Origin: an uncultured Paracoccaceae bacterium
Lineage (GTDB): Bacteria; Pseudomonadota; Alphaproteobacteria; Rhodobacterales; Rhodobacteraceae
Length of the DNA: 64,000 nt
Assembly: GCA_947500135.1 (NCBI GenBank)
Contig: CANMQX010000002.1
Span: forward strand, 310,001 to 374,000
Direction of reading: 5' to 3'
Part shown: positions 9,010 through 20,858 of the stretch, in pieces
Layout: every line of letters starts with the position of its first letter
Position numbering within the stretch: the first letter of the stretch is position 1
The notes under the pieces: generated by a model
What the model was told of the DNA's origin: nothing
What the model saw: only the letters and a program-made list of their open reading frames with translations
Database searches by the model: none
Made by a program: the position numbers and the translations under genes

Positions 9010-9710
9010 ACGCACCTGTTTTCCCCCCCTTGTTTGAGGGGCAGCCTGCCATCGGACAAAATGACCCTTTCAAACAGGCCTGCGATGCCGCGAAACAAGG
9101 CTGCAACGCAGGGCTGGTCACCTATGATCTGGGTGCGCATCAGCTGCGCGCCGCCATTGTTTTCGCGCCAGAGGTCGCATTGGCCGATGCCATGACGATC
9201 CTGCCGCTATGCGGCGTTGGTTTTCAAAACGCATTGGGCGCACTCGCCCCTCCCGAGGTGGCTGTACATCTTGGCTGGGACGGAGAGATTTGGGTCAATG
9301 GTGGACGCTGCGGGGCCTTGCAAGTCGCATCCTCTGGCAGCGACCCTGCGGCGGAACCAAACTGGGTCGCTGTTGGCCTGACCCTGCAATTCTGGCCCGA
9401 CGATCCCGAAACGGGTCACATCCCCGACCATACGGCGCTTTATGCCGAAGGCTGCGCTGATGTGGATGCGGTCGCGCTGTTGGAAGCTTGGGTCAGGCAC
9501 ACGCTTGTCTGGATCAACCGATGGGACGATGAAGGGGCCAGCGCAATCCACAAAGAATGGACCGGGATTGCTCATGGGATCAATGAAGACATTGCCATCG
9601 GCGATAAAACCGGCACATTTCTGGGCACTGACGAGAAATTTGGGCTATTACTGCGCCACGACGACAAGACCACGCTGATCCCTCTTACCAGCTTGTTAAA
9701 GGAAGACTGA
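9006..9710 (+). CDS. Biotin/lipoate-ligase-like protein with DUF4444 tail
   Basis: This 234-residue protein has a biotin/lipoate-ligase-like fold in the first 165 residues and a small C-terminal beta domain (about 185-234, GDKTGTFLGTDEKFGLLLR) matching DUF4444. At the place of the KWPND...GRK block of true ligases it reads GWDGEIWVNGGRCG, so the conserved lysines are missing, and I see no GRGR glycine loop. It is therefore probably not a normal ligase. It overlaps the Mrp ATPase gene by 4 bp (ATGA). Possible roles are binding a small molecule or a carrier protein; this is inference. Confidence 0.72.
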   Translation: MNAPVFPPLFEGQPAIGQNDPFKQACDAAKQGCNAGLVTYDLGAHQLRAAIVFAPEVALADAMTILPLCGVGFQNALGALAPPEVAVHLGWDGEIWVNGGRCGALQVASSGSDPAAEPNWVAVGLTLQFWPDDPETGHIPDHTALYAEGCADVDAVALLEAWVRHTLVWINRWDDEGASAIHKEWTGIAHGINEDIAIGDKTGTFLGTDEKFGLLLRHDDKTTLIPLTSLLKED

Positions 9711-9711
9711 C

Positions 9712-10182
9712 ATGATGCTCGCACGGGCGATCCATTTCGACGAAAGTGACATGAATGTCTTTCACAGCCCCGCACGCACTGGCGAATGGTGTGTTCCGGG
9801 CGGGTTTGAATTCTCGAACTGGACCGAAGGCGACCTGACGGGCAAGGCGCGGCAGGCATTCAGCAACGGCTGGCTTGGGGCTGAAACGTTCGGGCGGGTT
9901 ACCTTTGTGGCCACAGCCCAGATCGAACTGGCAGAGGTCGAAGCGCTGACAACAGCGCTCGCTCAGCATTTCGTGGATATCTACGGGGCCCCATCAGTAG
10001 AGGCCGCAACCCCCGTGGCGGCCGAAGAAATCGGCCAGATGATGGATATCTGCGCCGAACATGATGCAAACACAGTCATGACAATCGCCCGCGAGCTGAC
10101 CGATGCAGGGGTCAAGGAAAGCATCAGGATCATCGAAGCGCAGGACGCCAGCCTCGACATGTTTGCGGTGCATGGTGGGTAA
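9712..10182 (+). CDS. DUF6505-like protein
   Basis: This is a 156-residue soluble protein that opens with AIHFDESDMNVFHSPARTGEW and contains GARTFGRVTFV-like beta segments. Its C-terminal helical part (residues 95-150) has EIGQMMDICAEHDAN. It resembles the uncharacterised DUF6505 family. It begins one base after the preceding stop codon, with GGAAG as ribosome site, and is the last gene of the operon with DUF6494, Mrp and the DUF4444 protein. No catalytic motif or membrane segment is visible. Confidence 0.65.
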   Translation: MMLARAIHFDESDMNVFHSPARTGEWCVPGGFEFSNWTEGDLTGKARQAFSNGWLGAETFGRVTFVATAQIELAEVEALTTALAQHFVDIYGAPSVEAATPVAAEEIGQMMDICAEHDANTVMTIARELTDAGVKESIRIIEAQDASLDMFAVHGG

Positions 10183-10616
10183 GTTCATTGATGGATCGAT
10201 CAGCTGCTGACGCATATCTCCACACCGTCGCTGACACAACTCGACCTATTTTTTGTTTATGTCTCCGCGCAGCGCGAGACCCCTTATTTGGGTAAGGTAT
10301 TTTCCCCACTGGGCTCTTTGCAACGAAAGCTACGAAGCGAAGACGAGAAGACATTTCTTCGCCCCGGACATCGCTTTGCGATAACCTACCGATGGTAGAT
10401 CGGCGTCTTTATTGATTGCACCGACATTCACCCCAACAAAGAAGTCGCACGTCTGCAAAAGCTGCGGGACCATTCCCAAACCAAGCAGGGTGCTAACGAA
10501 CCGGTTCATCCTACAACACTAACCGACTCCAGCTCGTTCTTAACAGACGACCGCAGAACATGCCTACCTGGTCAAAATACTGAGAATGCATAGCAAATCC
10601 CCTCTACATGCTCCGA
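10183..10616. other. Intergenic stretch without a recognisable gene
   Basis: These 434 bp lie between the convergent ends of the DUF6505 operon and the chemoreceptor gene. The only structure I see is an imperfect hairpin at 10261-10280 (GTCTCCGCGC / GCGCGAGAC with a bulge), without a T-run; it could be a weak terminator for the plus-strand operon. No frame gives a convincing protein. Confidence 0.5.
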
Positions 10617-12995
10617 TCAGAAGTCTTGCCAAAAATGATCGCCTTCAGTGCCCGTTGACGATGGCGGCGCCTCGTGAATAGCCGGGGTTGCTGAGTTAGG
10701 GTTAACTCCAGCAGCCAAAGCGATAGGTTGGGGTGTCATACGAAGAGGCGTATGCGCGTCCAGTTTTGCAGTTACCACGGGTATGTCGACTGGATCGTGC
10801 AGCAACTGGAATTGATCTACGATGTCGGTCATTCTTTTTGCGTCCAGATTGAGTGCATGGCTCGCTGCGGTAGCCTCATCTACCATAGCCGCATTCTGCT
10901 GGGTGACCTGATCAAGCTGTGTCACACCAACGTTAATCTCACCCAGCCCAATGGACTGCTCCTGTGCCCCATTCGAAATCTCTGTGATCAGGCTTGATAT
11001 CTGCGCGATACGCTCAACGATCTTGGTCAGGACTTGACCTGCTTGACCAACGAGCTCGACGCCATCCTTTACCTGTTCTGTACTTCCGCCGATAAGCCCC
11101 TTGATCTCTTTCGCGGCATCAGACGACCGTTGTGCCAATGCGCGCACTTCTGACGCAACAACAGCGAATCCACGTCCCGCGTCTCCTGCACGCGCAGCTT
11201 CAACACCTGCGTTCAGCGCAAGAAGGTTCGTCTGAAAAGCGATATCGTCAATGACCCCAATGATCTGTGAAATCGCATTGGATGATTTTTCAATTTCAGT
11301 CATCGCAGAGACTGCGTTACGCACGACATTGCCGCTGCTATCGGCCTCCGATTGCGCTGCCGTGACGATATTTTCAACCTCCTTGGCACCTGATGCGGCA
11401 GATCTGACGCTTGCAGTCATTTCATCAAGGGCGGCGGCCGTTTGTTCCAATGTAGCAGCTTGGTTTTCTGTGCGCCGCGACAATTCGTTGGCTGAATTGC
11501 TCATCTCAGCTAAACGGTTTCGTATCTGACCTGCACTTTTGGCGACGGACCCCACCGTGCCATTGAGTTTTTCAATAGTCAGGTTGTAGTTCTGGCGCAG
11601 TTGATCATATTCACCCGCAAATTCCGTATCGATTTTCAGTGTCAGATCACCCTCGGCCAGCTTGCTGAGCGCGCCGTTCAATTGTTCGACAACACGCGCT
11701 TGTTCCGCCTGGAGCGCATGAGCTTCCCGCTCTGCCAACTCCGCCAATTTCAACTGATCTCTAAACGCAATCAGAATACGCGCAAGGCCGCCAATCTCAT
11801 CCTTGCGGTCCGTGTCAGTAATGTCCTGATCGTAAACCTGTTGTGAAACGACCTGCATGTTCTGACCCAGCCGGGAAAGAGGCCTTGTTACGGTGTTTGC
11901 CAACAACCACCCCAGTAAGGCCGAAATACCAGCCCCAACCACGGTAATAAGGATCATCTTGTTTCTTACAGCGATGACGGGCCGCAATACTTCTGCTTCC
12001 TCTATTTCGCCCACCAGACGCCACGCCTGCCCCAGGATGCTCATTTCTTGGGTCCTTGCGATCACTGGCATGCCATTTTGACCTTCGGTTCCCGCAAAGA
12101 ACTGGGGTGTCGCCGAAAAGGGCGCCATAATCTGTGCTGATTCAACGAGCGACTCTAGCGGTTCAAATCGATCATCAAACCTTGAATGGGTGCGCGCCTT
12201 GCGATCAGAACCAACAGCATAAATCTCGCCAGTTTCGCCAAGACCAATGGGGTTGTTCAAAATGTCACCGATCTGTCCGGTCGGAACCCGGACGGCAAAG
12301 ACGCCCAGGAGTTGTCCGCTATCTTCGAATACAGGTGCGGCAACGAATGCAGCAGGTGAACCATTGTTAACCGGGTATTCTGAAAAACCTTCAAAATGCA
12401 CCCTTTGCTGATCCTCTGACACGGCCGCTCTGAAAGCCCGGGCCAAGCCAGTATCGGCAAAGGCACCATTCATCAAGTTCGTAGCGTAGTCGGCCTGTTT
12501 GAAAACCGAGTAGATGACGTCGCCGTTCGTATTAAAAAGATACGCATCATAGTATCCACCGGTCTGGGCAATACTACGGAAAAATGGATGAAAAATCTCG
12601 TGTTGGAAGTTGTAGGGTACGTTCTCTGACGCGCGATCCAGTTTCTCGCGCTCATCTGACGCGTTCGGATTGTCGGTGATGTAGGCCTGTTGGCGGTCCT
12701 GCATTGGATTGTCGGATTGCAGGTCAAATGATGCATTAAAGGCGTTCAAAGCTTTCACGGTCTTGGTACTGGATGCATAGGTCAGCATGTTACGCTCAAA
12801 CCCGGCGGCCCATGTTTCCAATGATCGCGCCCGTTCGTCTGTCAGGACCTTGAGCGCCTTTTGCGTTTCCGCATGCATAGTGCGTTTAAAGTCATAATAC
12901 CCAAGCACCCCAATCGTGGTAGCGATTGCCACGGACACCACACCAATGATCAATGGAAGCCTCATTGAAATCTTGATCGCGCTGAGAAGGGCCAT
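10617..12995 (-). CDS. Methyl-accepting chemotaxis protein with extracellular sensor
   Basis: This transmembrane chemoreceptor is about 792 residues long. It has a TM helix near residues 12-32, a periplasmic Cache-like sensor domain to about 335, a second TM near 345-362, a HAMP region and a signalling domain. The conserved hairpin tip reads [27 protein letters not shown], with [15 protein letters not shown] after it. The protein ends in HFWQDF, which fits the xWxxF tether bound by CheR/CheB. I chose the ATG at 12995 because GAGGT lies 5 bases upstream; an in-frame TTG at 13019 is weaker. No chemotaxis genes are nearby. The ligand cannot be told from the sequence. Confidence 0.93.
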   Translation of the reverse strand: MALLSAIKISMRLPLIIGVVSVAIATTIGVLGYYDFKRTMHAETQKALKVLTDERARSLETWAAGFERNMLTYASSTKTVKALNAFNASFDLQSDNPMQDRQQAYITDNPNASDEREKLDRASENVPYNFQHEIFHPFFRSIAQTGGYYDAYLFNTNGDVIYSVFKQADYATNLMNGAFADTGLARAFRAAVSEDQQRVHFEGFSEYPVNNGSPAAFVAAPVFEDSGQLLGVFAVRVPTGQIGDILNNPIGLGETGEIYAVGSDRKARTHSRFDDRFEPLESLVESAQIMAPFSATPQFFAGTEGQNGMPVIARTQEMSILGQAWRLVGEIEEAEVLRPVIAVRNKMILITVVGAGISALLGWLLANTVTRPLSRLGQNMQVVSQQVYDQDITDTDRKDEIGGLARILIAFRDQLKLAELAEREAHALQAEQARVVEQLNGALSKLAEGDLTLKIDTEFAGEYDQLRQNYNLTIEKLNGTVGSVAKSAGQIRNRLAEMSNSANELSRRTENQAATLEQTAAALDEMTASVRSAASGAKEVENIVTAAQSEADSSGNVVRNAVSAMTEIEKSSNAISQIIGVIDDIAFQTNLLALNAGVEAARAGDAGRGFAVVASEVRALAQRSSDAAKEIKGLIGGSTEQVKDGVELVGQAGQVLTKIVERIAQISSLITEISNGAQEQSIGLGEINVGVTQLDQVTQQNAAMVDEATAASHALNLDAKRMTDIVDQFQLLHDPVDIPVVTAKLDAHTPLRMTPQPIALAAGVNPNSATPAIHEAPPSSTGTEGDHFWQDF

Positions 12996-13162
12996 GCGTA
13001 CCTCACTGGTGCCTTGCAATGGTCGTCTTATGCGCGCTGTCGATTAAGAACGACTTAAATCAGCTCTTTGTTTTACGACGATAACGCCGAAACGAACGTC
13101 CCCGACTGACAGACGTCGTGAGCAAACGAACACCGAATACACAGTGCACGCGCAATGATCAA

Positions 13163-13184
13163 ACCCGCCGAAAAACCGGCGGGT
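13163..13184 (-). terminator. Probable intrinsic terminator of icd
   Basis: The stem is ACCCGCCG / CGGCGGGT (8 bp, perfect) with a 6-base loop. Read on the minus strand it is followed by TTTGAT. It lies 100 bp beyond the icd stop codon. Confidence 0.65.
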
Positions 13185-13283
13185 ATGACGCAAAACAGGC
13201 GAGGCCGTCGTGATCATTGCTCTCAGTCACAGGACAGATCAGGCACGCAGACCTGGTATTTCGCAAAAGCAGGCTTGGTCGCC

Positions 13284-15473
13284 CTAACCCATGATGCTGT
13301 TAAGTGTCTCTGATGGACGCATGACCGCAGTGGTTTTGGCCGCGTCGGTGCGGTAGTAACCACCCAGATCAACAGCAGGCCCTTGCGCAGCGGCAAGTTC
13401 AGATAGGATTTGCTGTTCTTGGGCCGACAACGCGTCGGCGATTGGGGTAAAATGTGCGGCAAGCTCGGGATCATTCGTTTGCTTGGCCAAGGCAGTAGCC
13501 CAATATCGGGCAAACCAATAGTGGCTGTCGCGATTATCCGGCTCACCTACCTTGCGGGACGGTGACCGACTATCATCCAGGATGCCTTGTGTCGCATCTT
13601 CAACTGCTTGCGCGAGAACGCGCGCCTTATCGTTGCCTTTGGCATCCGCCAGAAAGTGCAGGCTTTCCCCCAAAGCGCAGAACTCGCCAAGGCTGTCCCA
13701 GCGCAGATGGTTTTGCTCCATCAACTGCTGAACGTGCTTGGGCGCGGACCCGCCAGCACCAGTTTCGAACAGACCGCCGCCGTTCATCAGCTTCACGATG
13801 GAAAGCATCTTGGCAGAGGTGGCCAGTTCCAGAATCGGGAACAGATCGGTCAGGTAGTCGCGCAGGACGTTGCCGGAGACCGCGATCGTGTTGTCACCTT
13901 TGGTGATCGTTTCAAGTGAGGCGCGGGTGGCTTCGCGGGGGGCCATGATTTCGAACTTGTCGGTCATGCCTTGCGCGGCAAGGATCGGTTCGACATATGC
14001 AAGCAGCTCTGCGTCGTGGGCCCGGTCGTTGTCCAACCAGAAGATAGCACGACAGCCTTCCGCCTTCTGGCGTGTGATGGCAAGGTTTACCCAATCTTCG
14101 ATCGGGGCCCTGCGAGTCGCAGCAGAACGCCAGATATCGCCCGCCTCAACCACGTGTTCATGCAGGATGGTGCCATCATCAAGGATCATCTTGACCGTCC
14201 CTGCCTCCGGGATTTCAAACGTTGTTGGATGAGAGCCGTATTCTTCGGCTTTCTGCGCCATCAGGCCGATATTCTGGACGGTACCGGTAGTAGCCGGGTT
14301 CAGTTTGCCGTTCTCTTTGAAAAACTTGATCGTTTCGTCATAGACCGGAGCGTAGGAGTTGTCGGGAATGACGCAATTGGCGTCCGCTTCACGACCGTCA
14401 GGGCCCCAGCCTTTGCCGCCCGCACGGATCAATGCGGGCATTGACGCATCAATAATCACATCAGACGATACATGCAGGTTTGTGACACCTTTGTCTGAAT
14501 CGACCATGTACAGTGGCGGGCGGGCGGACATGCAGGCATCAATGTCGGTCATGATAGCGGCATTACCCTTTACCCGCGCCAGCAAATCACCAAGACCAGC
14601 GTTCGGGTTCACACCCAGATCAGCAAGCGTGTCGCCATGTTTTTCAAAAACAGGCGCAAGAAAAGCCTTAACGCCATGGCCAAAGATGATGGGATCAGAC
14701 ACCTTCATCATCGTCGCTTTCAGGTGCAGCGAAAACAGAATGCCTTGCGCCTTTGTTTTTTCGATCTCGGTGGCAAGAAAGTCCTTCAGGGCAGCGACAC
14801 TCATGAATGTCGCATCAACCACAGTCCCCGCAGGATATGCGATGTCCTGTTTCAGCACAGTCTCGCCTTGCGCGGTTGCCAGTACAATCTTGGCAACAGC
14901 ATCGTTTTTCAACGTGGCTGATACTTCGTTGGACACAAAATCATTGCCGGACATGGATGACACATGCGTCTTGCTATCTGCTGTCCAGTCACCCATCCGG
15001 TGCGGGTTCTTTTGTGCAAAGCTCTTTACCGCCTTCGCAGCCCGTCGGTCAGAGTTTCCCTCGCGCAGCACCGGGTTCACGGCCGACCCTTTGATGCCGT
15101 CATATTTGGCACGCACAGCTTTTTCAGCCTCGGTTTCAGGTGCCTCAGGGTAATCAGGTAAAGCAAAGCCCTGACTCTGCAGCTCCTTGATCGCGGCCAC
15201 CAGCTGCGGCACGGAGGCCGAGATATTTGGCAGCTTGATCACATTCGCTTCGGCGGTTTTGACCAGACGACCCAGTTCAGCAAGGTCATCTGACTGGCGC
15301 TGATCGTCGTTCAGGTGTTCGGGGAACGTCGCCAAAATCCGTCCGGCAAGGCTGATGTCCTTTGTCTCGACTGTCACGCCCGCCGCGGCAGCAAATCGTT
15401 GAATGATTGGTAGAAATGACGCAGAGGCAAGTTCTGGTGCTTCATCGACTTTGGTGTAAATGATGTCGGGCAT
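13284..15473 (-). CDS. icd: NADP-dependent isocitrate dehydrogenase, monomeric type
   Basis: This 729-residue enzyme oxidises isocitrate to 2-oxoglutarate and CO2 in the TCA cycle, making NADPH. Length and sequence are those of the large monomeric class, not the common 400-residue dimer: [17 protein letters not shown] at the start, then [18 protein letters not shown] and HPHRMG-like segments near residues 140-160, and a C-terminus with [23 protein letters not shown]. The gene stands alone on the minus strand. A GTATAC-N4-GTATAC palindrome lies about 60-75 bp upstream of the ATG and may be an operator. Confidence 0.97.
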   Translation of the reverse strand: MPDIIYTKVDEAPELASASFLPIIQRFAAAAGVTVETKDISLAGRILATFPEHLNDDQRQSDDLAELGRLVKTAEANVIKLPNISASVPQLVAAIKELQSQGFALPDYPEAPETEAEKAVRAKYDGIKGSAVNPVLREGNSDRRAAKAVKSFAQKNPHRMGDWTADSKTHVSSMSGNDFVSNEVSATLKNDAVAKIVLATAQGETVLKQDIAYPAGTVVDATFMSVAALKDFLATEIEKTKAQGILFSLHLKATMMKVSDPIIFGHGVKAFLAPVFEKHGDTLADLGVNPNAGLGDLLARVKGNAAIMTDIDACMSARPPLYMVDSDKGVTNLHVSSDVIIDASMPALIRAGGKGWGPDGREADANCVIPDNSYAPVYDETIKFFKENGKLNPATTGTVQNIGLMAQKAEEYGSHPTTFEIPEAGTVKMILDDGTILHEHVVEAGDIWRSAATRRAPIEDWVNLAITRQKAEGCRAIFWLDNDRAHDAELLAYVEPILAAQGMTDKFEIMAPREATRASLETITKGDNTIAVSGNVLRDYLTDLFPILELATSAKMLSIVKLMNGGGLFETGAGGSAPKHVQQLMEQNHLRWDSLGEFCALGESLHFLADAKGNDKARVLAQAVEDATQGILDDSRSPSRKVGEPDNRDSHYWFARYWATALAKQTNDPELAAHFTPIADALSAQEQQILSELAAAQGPAVDLGGYYRTDAAKTTAVMRPSETLNSIMG

Positions 15474-15533
15474 GTGATGCTCCCATTGGCTGAATTTGGG
15501 GTCTCATACCCGATGATTTCCGGAACGTCGACA

Positions 15534-15549
15534 GTATACCATCGTATAC
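15534..15549. promoter_or_regulatory. Palindrome upstream of icd, possible operator
   Basis: GTATAC, four bases (CATC), GTATAC forms a 16-bp inverted repeat 61-76 bp upstream of the icd start. GTATAC cores occur in sites of several GntR-family regulators, but no such gene is nearby. The regulator is unknown. Confidence 0.35.
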
Positions 15550-16538
15550 GACATGAAAATATGCGCGCCCCGCCCGTTTCATCCATTAAAGCCATGGTAA
15601 AGTTGGCCTTGCTCTAAGAATGGACAGTATAAAGCTAAGATGCTCTTCATCGCCTGCGCCGGATTTTGCGCAACCGATGCTCGTCGCAGCTCCTGCTGAC
15701 TAAGCACTGCGTTGACGCATGGCCAAGGGTGGGCGGTAGGCAGACATGCTTTGATTTTGCCTCCGTCCCCTTCTGATGCTTACAGAAACCGCCAGAGATG
15801 CGGGAAATGGACCGGTTGCCACACTGGTTGGTTGAACGTCGACCACCCCAGGCCGTCTTATAAGTCGGCCCCATCCAAATCTGATCCAAGCCGCTGATTC
15901 TTCCCCCTGATTTCCCCAATCCACCATGCTGTAACGGTGTCACCCGCCTTTAAGAGTAATGAAGACAAATCATGCGTGACGAACAAATTGAACAGATCAT
16001 CGCCCAACTCAATGGACGACGGGACAAACATATCATCGCACATGCCTATAATTGTTCGAGCGTTGACACCGGCGGCAAGGCGATAACGATTCAAGTTGGG
16101 AATAGGAAAAAGTCAGTGTTCAGGCGGCTCGGCTTGATCGAAAAACGCCCCGACCATTCGGATCGAACGGTCAATGAGGCGGATCATGTCCTGACCGAGT
16201 TGGGGCTTGAGGTCGGCAAGGTACTCACGCATAAGTTTAAACTGGCACTTGCTAGAATCTGAATACGGGTGGTGTGGTTGTCGCTGGACATCAACCCGGA
16301 ACAGTTTGCCCAGACCAATACCAACCACACTCTGCGGCCTTCGTGACGCCAGCATGTGACAAAATCATTGCGACGCTATGCTTTTTGAACTCACGCGAAA
16401 CAGGATTAACCAGTTCGAGCAACGGCGCATTTTGTCGTCTCCATCGCCCAAAATTAGACCAAATTCGTAACTATGGTTGCGAAAAGAGAAGAGATATGGC
16501 TCTGTCTCAGTCGAGGCAGGTTTACAAGGAACACATCT
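15550..16538. other. Gene-poor stretch; only weak open frames
   Basis: About 1 kb lies between icd and the OmpA-like gene. Short frames exist on both strands: a 96-codon plus-strand frame at 15972-16262, and minus-strand frames at 15858-16094, 15700-15927 and 16113-16355. They overlap one another, lack good ribosome sites and match no family I recognise. The stretch may be decayed coding sequence. The 96-codon frame is the best candidate for a real small gene, but I cannot support it. Confidence 0.4.
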
Positions 16539-18185
16539 ATGAGAGCTTTGCTCATTGCGGCGACACTATGCCTGACGGCGCTGACATTTTTTGTGGCGTC
16601 ACGTTTTGTAACGGCAGATAATCAAACAGCGACAGCAGAAGCACAGGCTGTGCTTGAAACACAACTTGCGCAGGCAAAGTCGGATCTGGGCGACCAGATC
16701 ACCGCTTTGGAGGAAGCAAGCAGCCAACAACAATCTGAAATAGGTACTTTGTCGGGCACGATCCAGTCGGTGACAACCGAACGCGATAACCTGGCCGCAA
16801 CGCTTGACCAACTAACGGCTGAACGAGACGCTGCAAATGCCGCCCTTGTAGAACAATCACAAAGTGCAGATGCTTCTTCATCTGTTATTGGCGAGCTCGA
16901 AACGCAGTTGGCCGATGGCAGAACACGGCTGACAGAAGCGGACAATATGATCGCGTCACTGAACGACAAACTCGCGACGGCGACGGCAGAACTGGCAACG
17001 ATGTCCGAACAAGTCACGGAATTAACCGCCGAGGCTGACAATGCCACCGCACGTATCGCCGAACTGGAAGCAGGCCTTGACGCATCTGCAGCCGTTGCCG
17101 GCTCAACAGATGGTCAGGCAGAGGCGCTGCAAACCGAAATCGCGACGCAGAGTGCAACCATTGAAGAGCTAAGTAGCGATCTTGAATCACTCACCGCCAT
17201 GCTTGGCGAGCGCGACCAAACCGTTGACACATTGACAAATGAAGCATCGGAACTGACCGAAGAAATTGCCGTCCTAAGCGCCACCATCGCAGAGCGTGAC
17301 GCAACAATCGCCGAGTTTGACGAATCCCCCGCACAGGAAAATCTCGAAAGCCAAATCACAGAGCTGACAGCGACCTTGGCCGAACGTGACGCGGCGATCA
17401 CCGCCCTCGAAACTGCGGTAGAGCAAGCCAGTGCAGACGCCCCGGACGACGACGCGCTTGCCGCCCTCACCGCTGAGGTGGCATTGCGGGATCAGACAAT
17501 TGGAACGTTGGAGGAACAGCTTGCTGCCGCCTCCGCATTGCAGGTCCAGATTGACGAACTGACAGAAGCAGTGGCGGTGCGTGATGCGACGATTGCAGCG
17601 CTCGAAGACGCCTCTCCGGACGAAGGCACTGCACCCGCCGACACAGAACAAGTCGCCGCGCTCCAAGCGGAACTTGCCGAGTTGCAACAGCGCGTTGTTC
17701 AGCAATCCGTCCTCATCAGCAGCCTGCGCGTTGATGATGTAGAAGAATTGCCCGACGATCCTACGGAACGGGCTGATGTTTGTTTGGCCCGCGCCAACGA
17801 CATATTGGAGAATGCACAGATCAATTTCAGCACCGGCACTTCCGCCATTGCCGACGGGTCAATCGCGACGCTGGAGCGGTTGCGCGACCTTGCCCGGGAA
17901 TGCGAAAGCGATGATCTGATCATCGAAATTGGTGGGCATACTGATAGCCTTGGCGGCGAATCAAGCAATCAGGCGCTGAGCGAGACGCGCGCGCAGGCTG
18001 TTTTGGATTTCATGTCGACTGATGGGGGTTTGTCCCCAGATACCATGGTCGCCGTGGGTTATGGCGAAGCAAATCCAATCGCCTCCAACGACACAAACGA
18101 AGGCCGTGCGGCAAATCGCCGGATCAGCTTTGAATGGCAGTTGCGCGAAAACACAGACGCCGCAGCCACCTCAGAAAACGAGTAG
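16539..18185 (+). CDS. OmpA-family protein with long coiled-coil repeats
   Basis: This protein is about 548 residues long. The first 28 residues form a signal or anchor segment (MRALLIAATLCLTALTFFVASRFV). Residues 30-400 are a Glu/Ala/Thr-rich coiled coil containing repeats of the type LxAxxAxRDATIAxLE (for example ERDATIAEF, ERDAAITAL, LRDQTIGTL, VRDATIAAL). The C-terminal 120 residues are an OmpA-like peptidoglycan-binding domain (INFSTGTSAI, EIGGHTDS, GYGEANPIASN, NRRISFEW). The ATG at 16539 has AAGGA 8 bases upstream and starts exactly at the hydrophobic segment. It probably links the cell envelope to peptidoglycan. A small membrane protein gene follows 10 bp later. Confidence 0.85.
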   Translation: MRALLIAATLCLTALTFFVASRFVTADNQTATAEAQAVLETQLAQAKSDLGDQITALEEASSQQQSEIGTLSGTIQSVTTERDNLAATLDQLTAERDAANAALVEQSQSADASSSVIGELETQLADGRTRLTEADNMIASLNDKLATATAELATMSEQVTELTAEADNATARIAELEAGLDASAAVAGSTDGQAEALQTEIATQSATIEELSSDLESLTAMLGERDQTVDTLTNEASELTEEIAVLSATIAERDATIAEFDESPAQENLESQITELTATLAERDAAITALETAVEQASADAPDDDALAALTAEVALRDQTIGTLEEQLAAASALQVQIDELTEAVAVRDATIAALEDASPDEGTAPADTEQVAALQAELAELQQRVVQQSVLISSLRVDDVEELPDDPTERADVCLARANDILENAQINFSTGTSAIADGSIATLERLRDLARECESDDLIIEIGGHTDSLGGESSNQALSETRAQAVLDFMSTDGGLSPDTMVAVGYGEANPIASNDTNEGRAANRRISFEWQLRENTDAAATSENE

Positions 18186-18195
18186 GAGGATAACG

Positions 18196-18450
18196 ATGTC
18201 GCCTTTATTGCTACAAACATTCATATTCATGGCCTGCACATTTGTGGCGGGTGTTATCCTGGGCTGGGTGATCTGGCGATTTGAAGGGGCTTCAAAGCAA
18301 GCTCTGGACTCGCTGAGTTCAGAAGTCGACTTCTGGCGCAGCAACCTCGAACAATCGCGGATCGAACTGGCCAACGAAAAAACGGCCCTGGCCGCGTTGC
18401 GCGAAGAAAAGGCGAACCTGAAAAAACGGCTCGCGTCGCTCGAAGGGTAA
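18196..18450 (+). CDS. Small membrane-anchored coiled-coil protein
   Basis: This 84-residue protein has one TM helix (about residues 5-25, FIFMACTFVAGVILGWVIW) followed by a charged coiled coil to the end. The start has a strong AGGAGG site 5-10 bases upstream. It lies 10 bp after the OmpA-like gene and shares a terminator with katG. Its topology resembles small division or envelope scaffolds, but I do not recognise the family. It is probably a partner of the coiled-coil OmpA protein. Confidence 0.75.
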   Translation: MSPLLLQTFIFMACTFVAGVILGWVIWRFEGASKQALDSLSSEVDFWRSNLEQSRIELANEKTALAALREEKANLKKRLASLEG

Positions 18451-18473
18451 GACGCACCCACATCGCCGTTACA

Positions 18474-18510
18474 AAAAAGCCCGGTCAAACCTGACCGGGC
18501 TTTTTCTTTT
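18474..18510. terminator. Bidirectional terminator between the OmpA operon and katG
   Basis: A long perfect stem (AAAAAGCCCGGTCA, 18474-18487, with its complement at 18492-18505) has a 4-base loop AACC. It gives T-runs on both strands, so it can stop the plus-strand operon and the minus-strand katG. Confidence 0.9.
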
Positions 18511-18523
18511 CTATGTCTAGTAT

Positions 18524-20858
<2,335 letters not shown>

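Noticed and set aside
14359..15153. 264-codon open frame on the plus strand
   Set aside because: Antisense to icd; composition typical of a shadow frame.
15522..15546. GGAAC-N16-CGTA on the plus strand as an EcfG promoter
   Set aside because: The last -10 base differs and no supported gene follows in that direction for about 1 kb.
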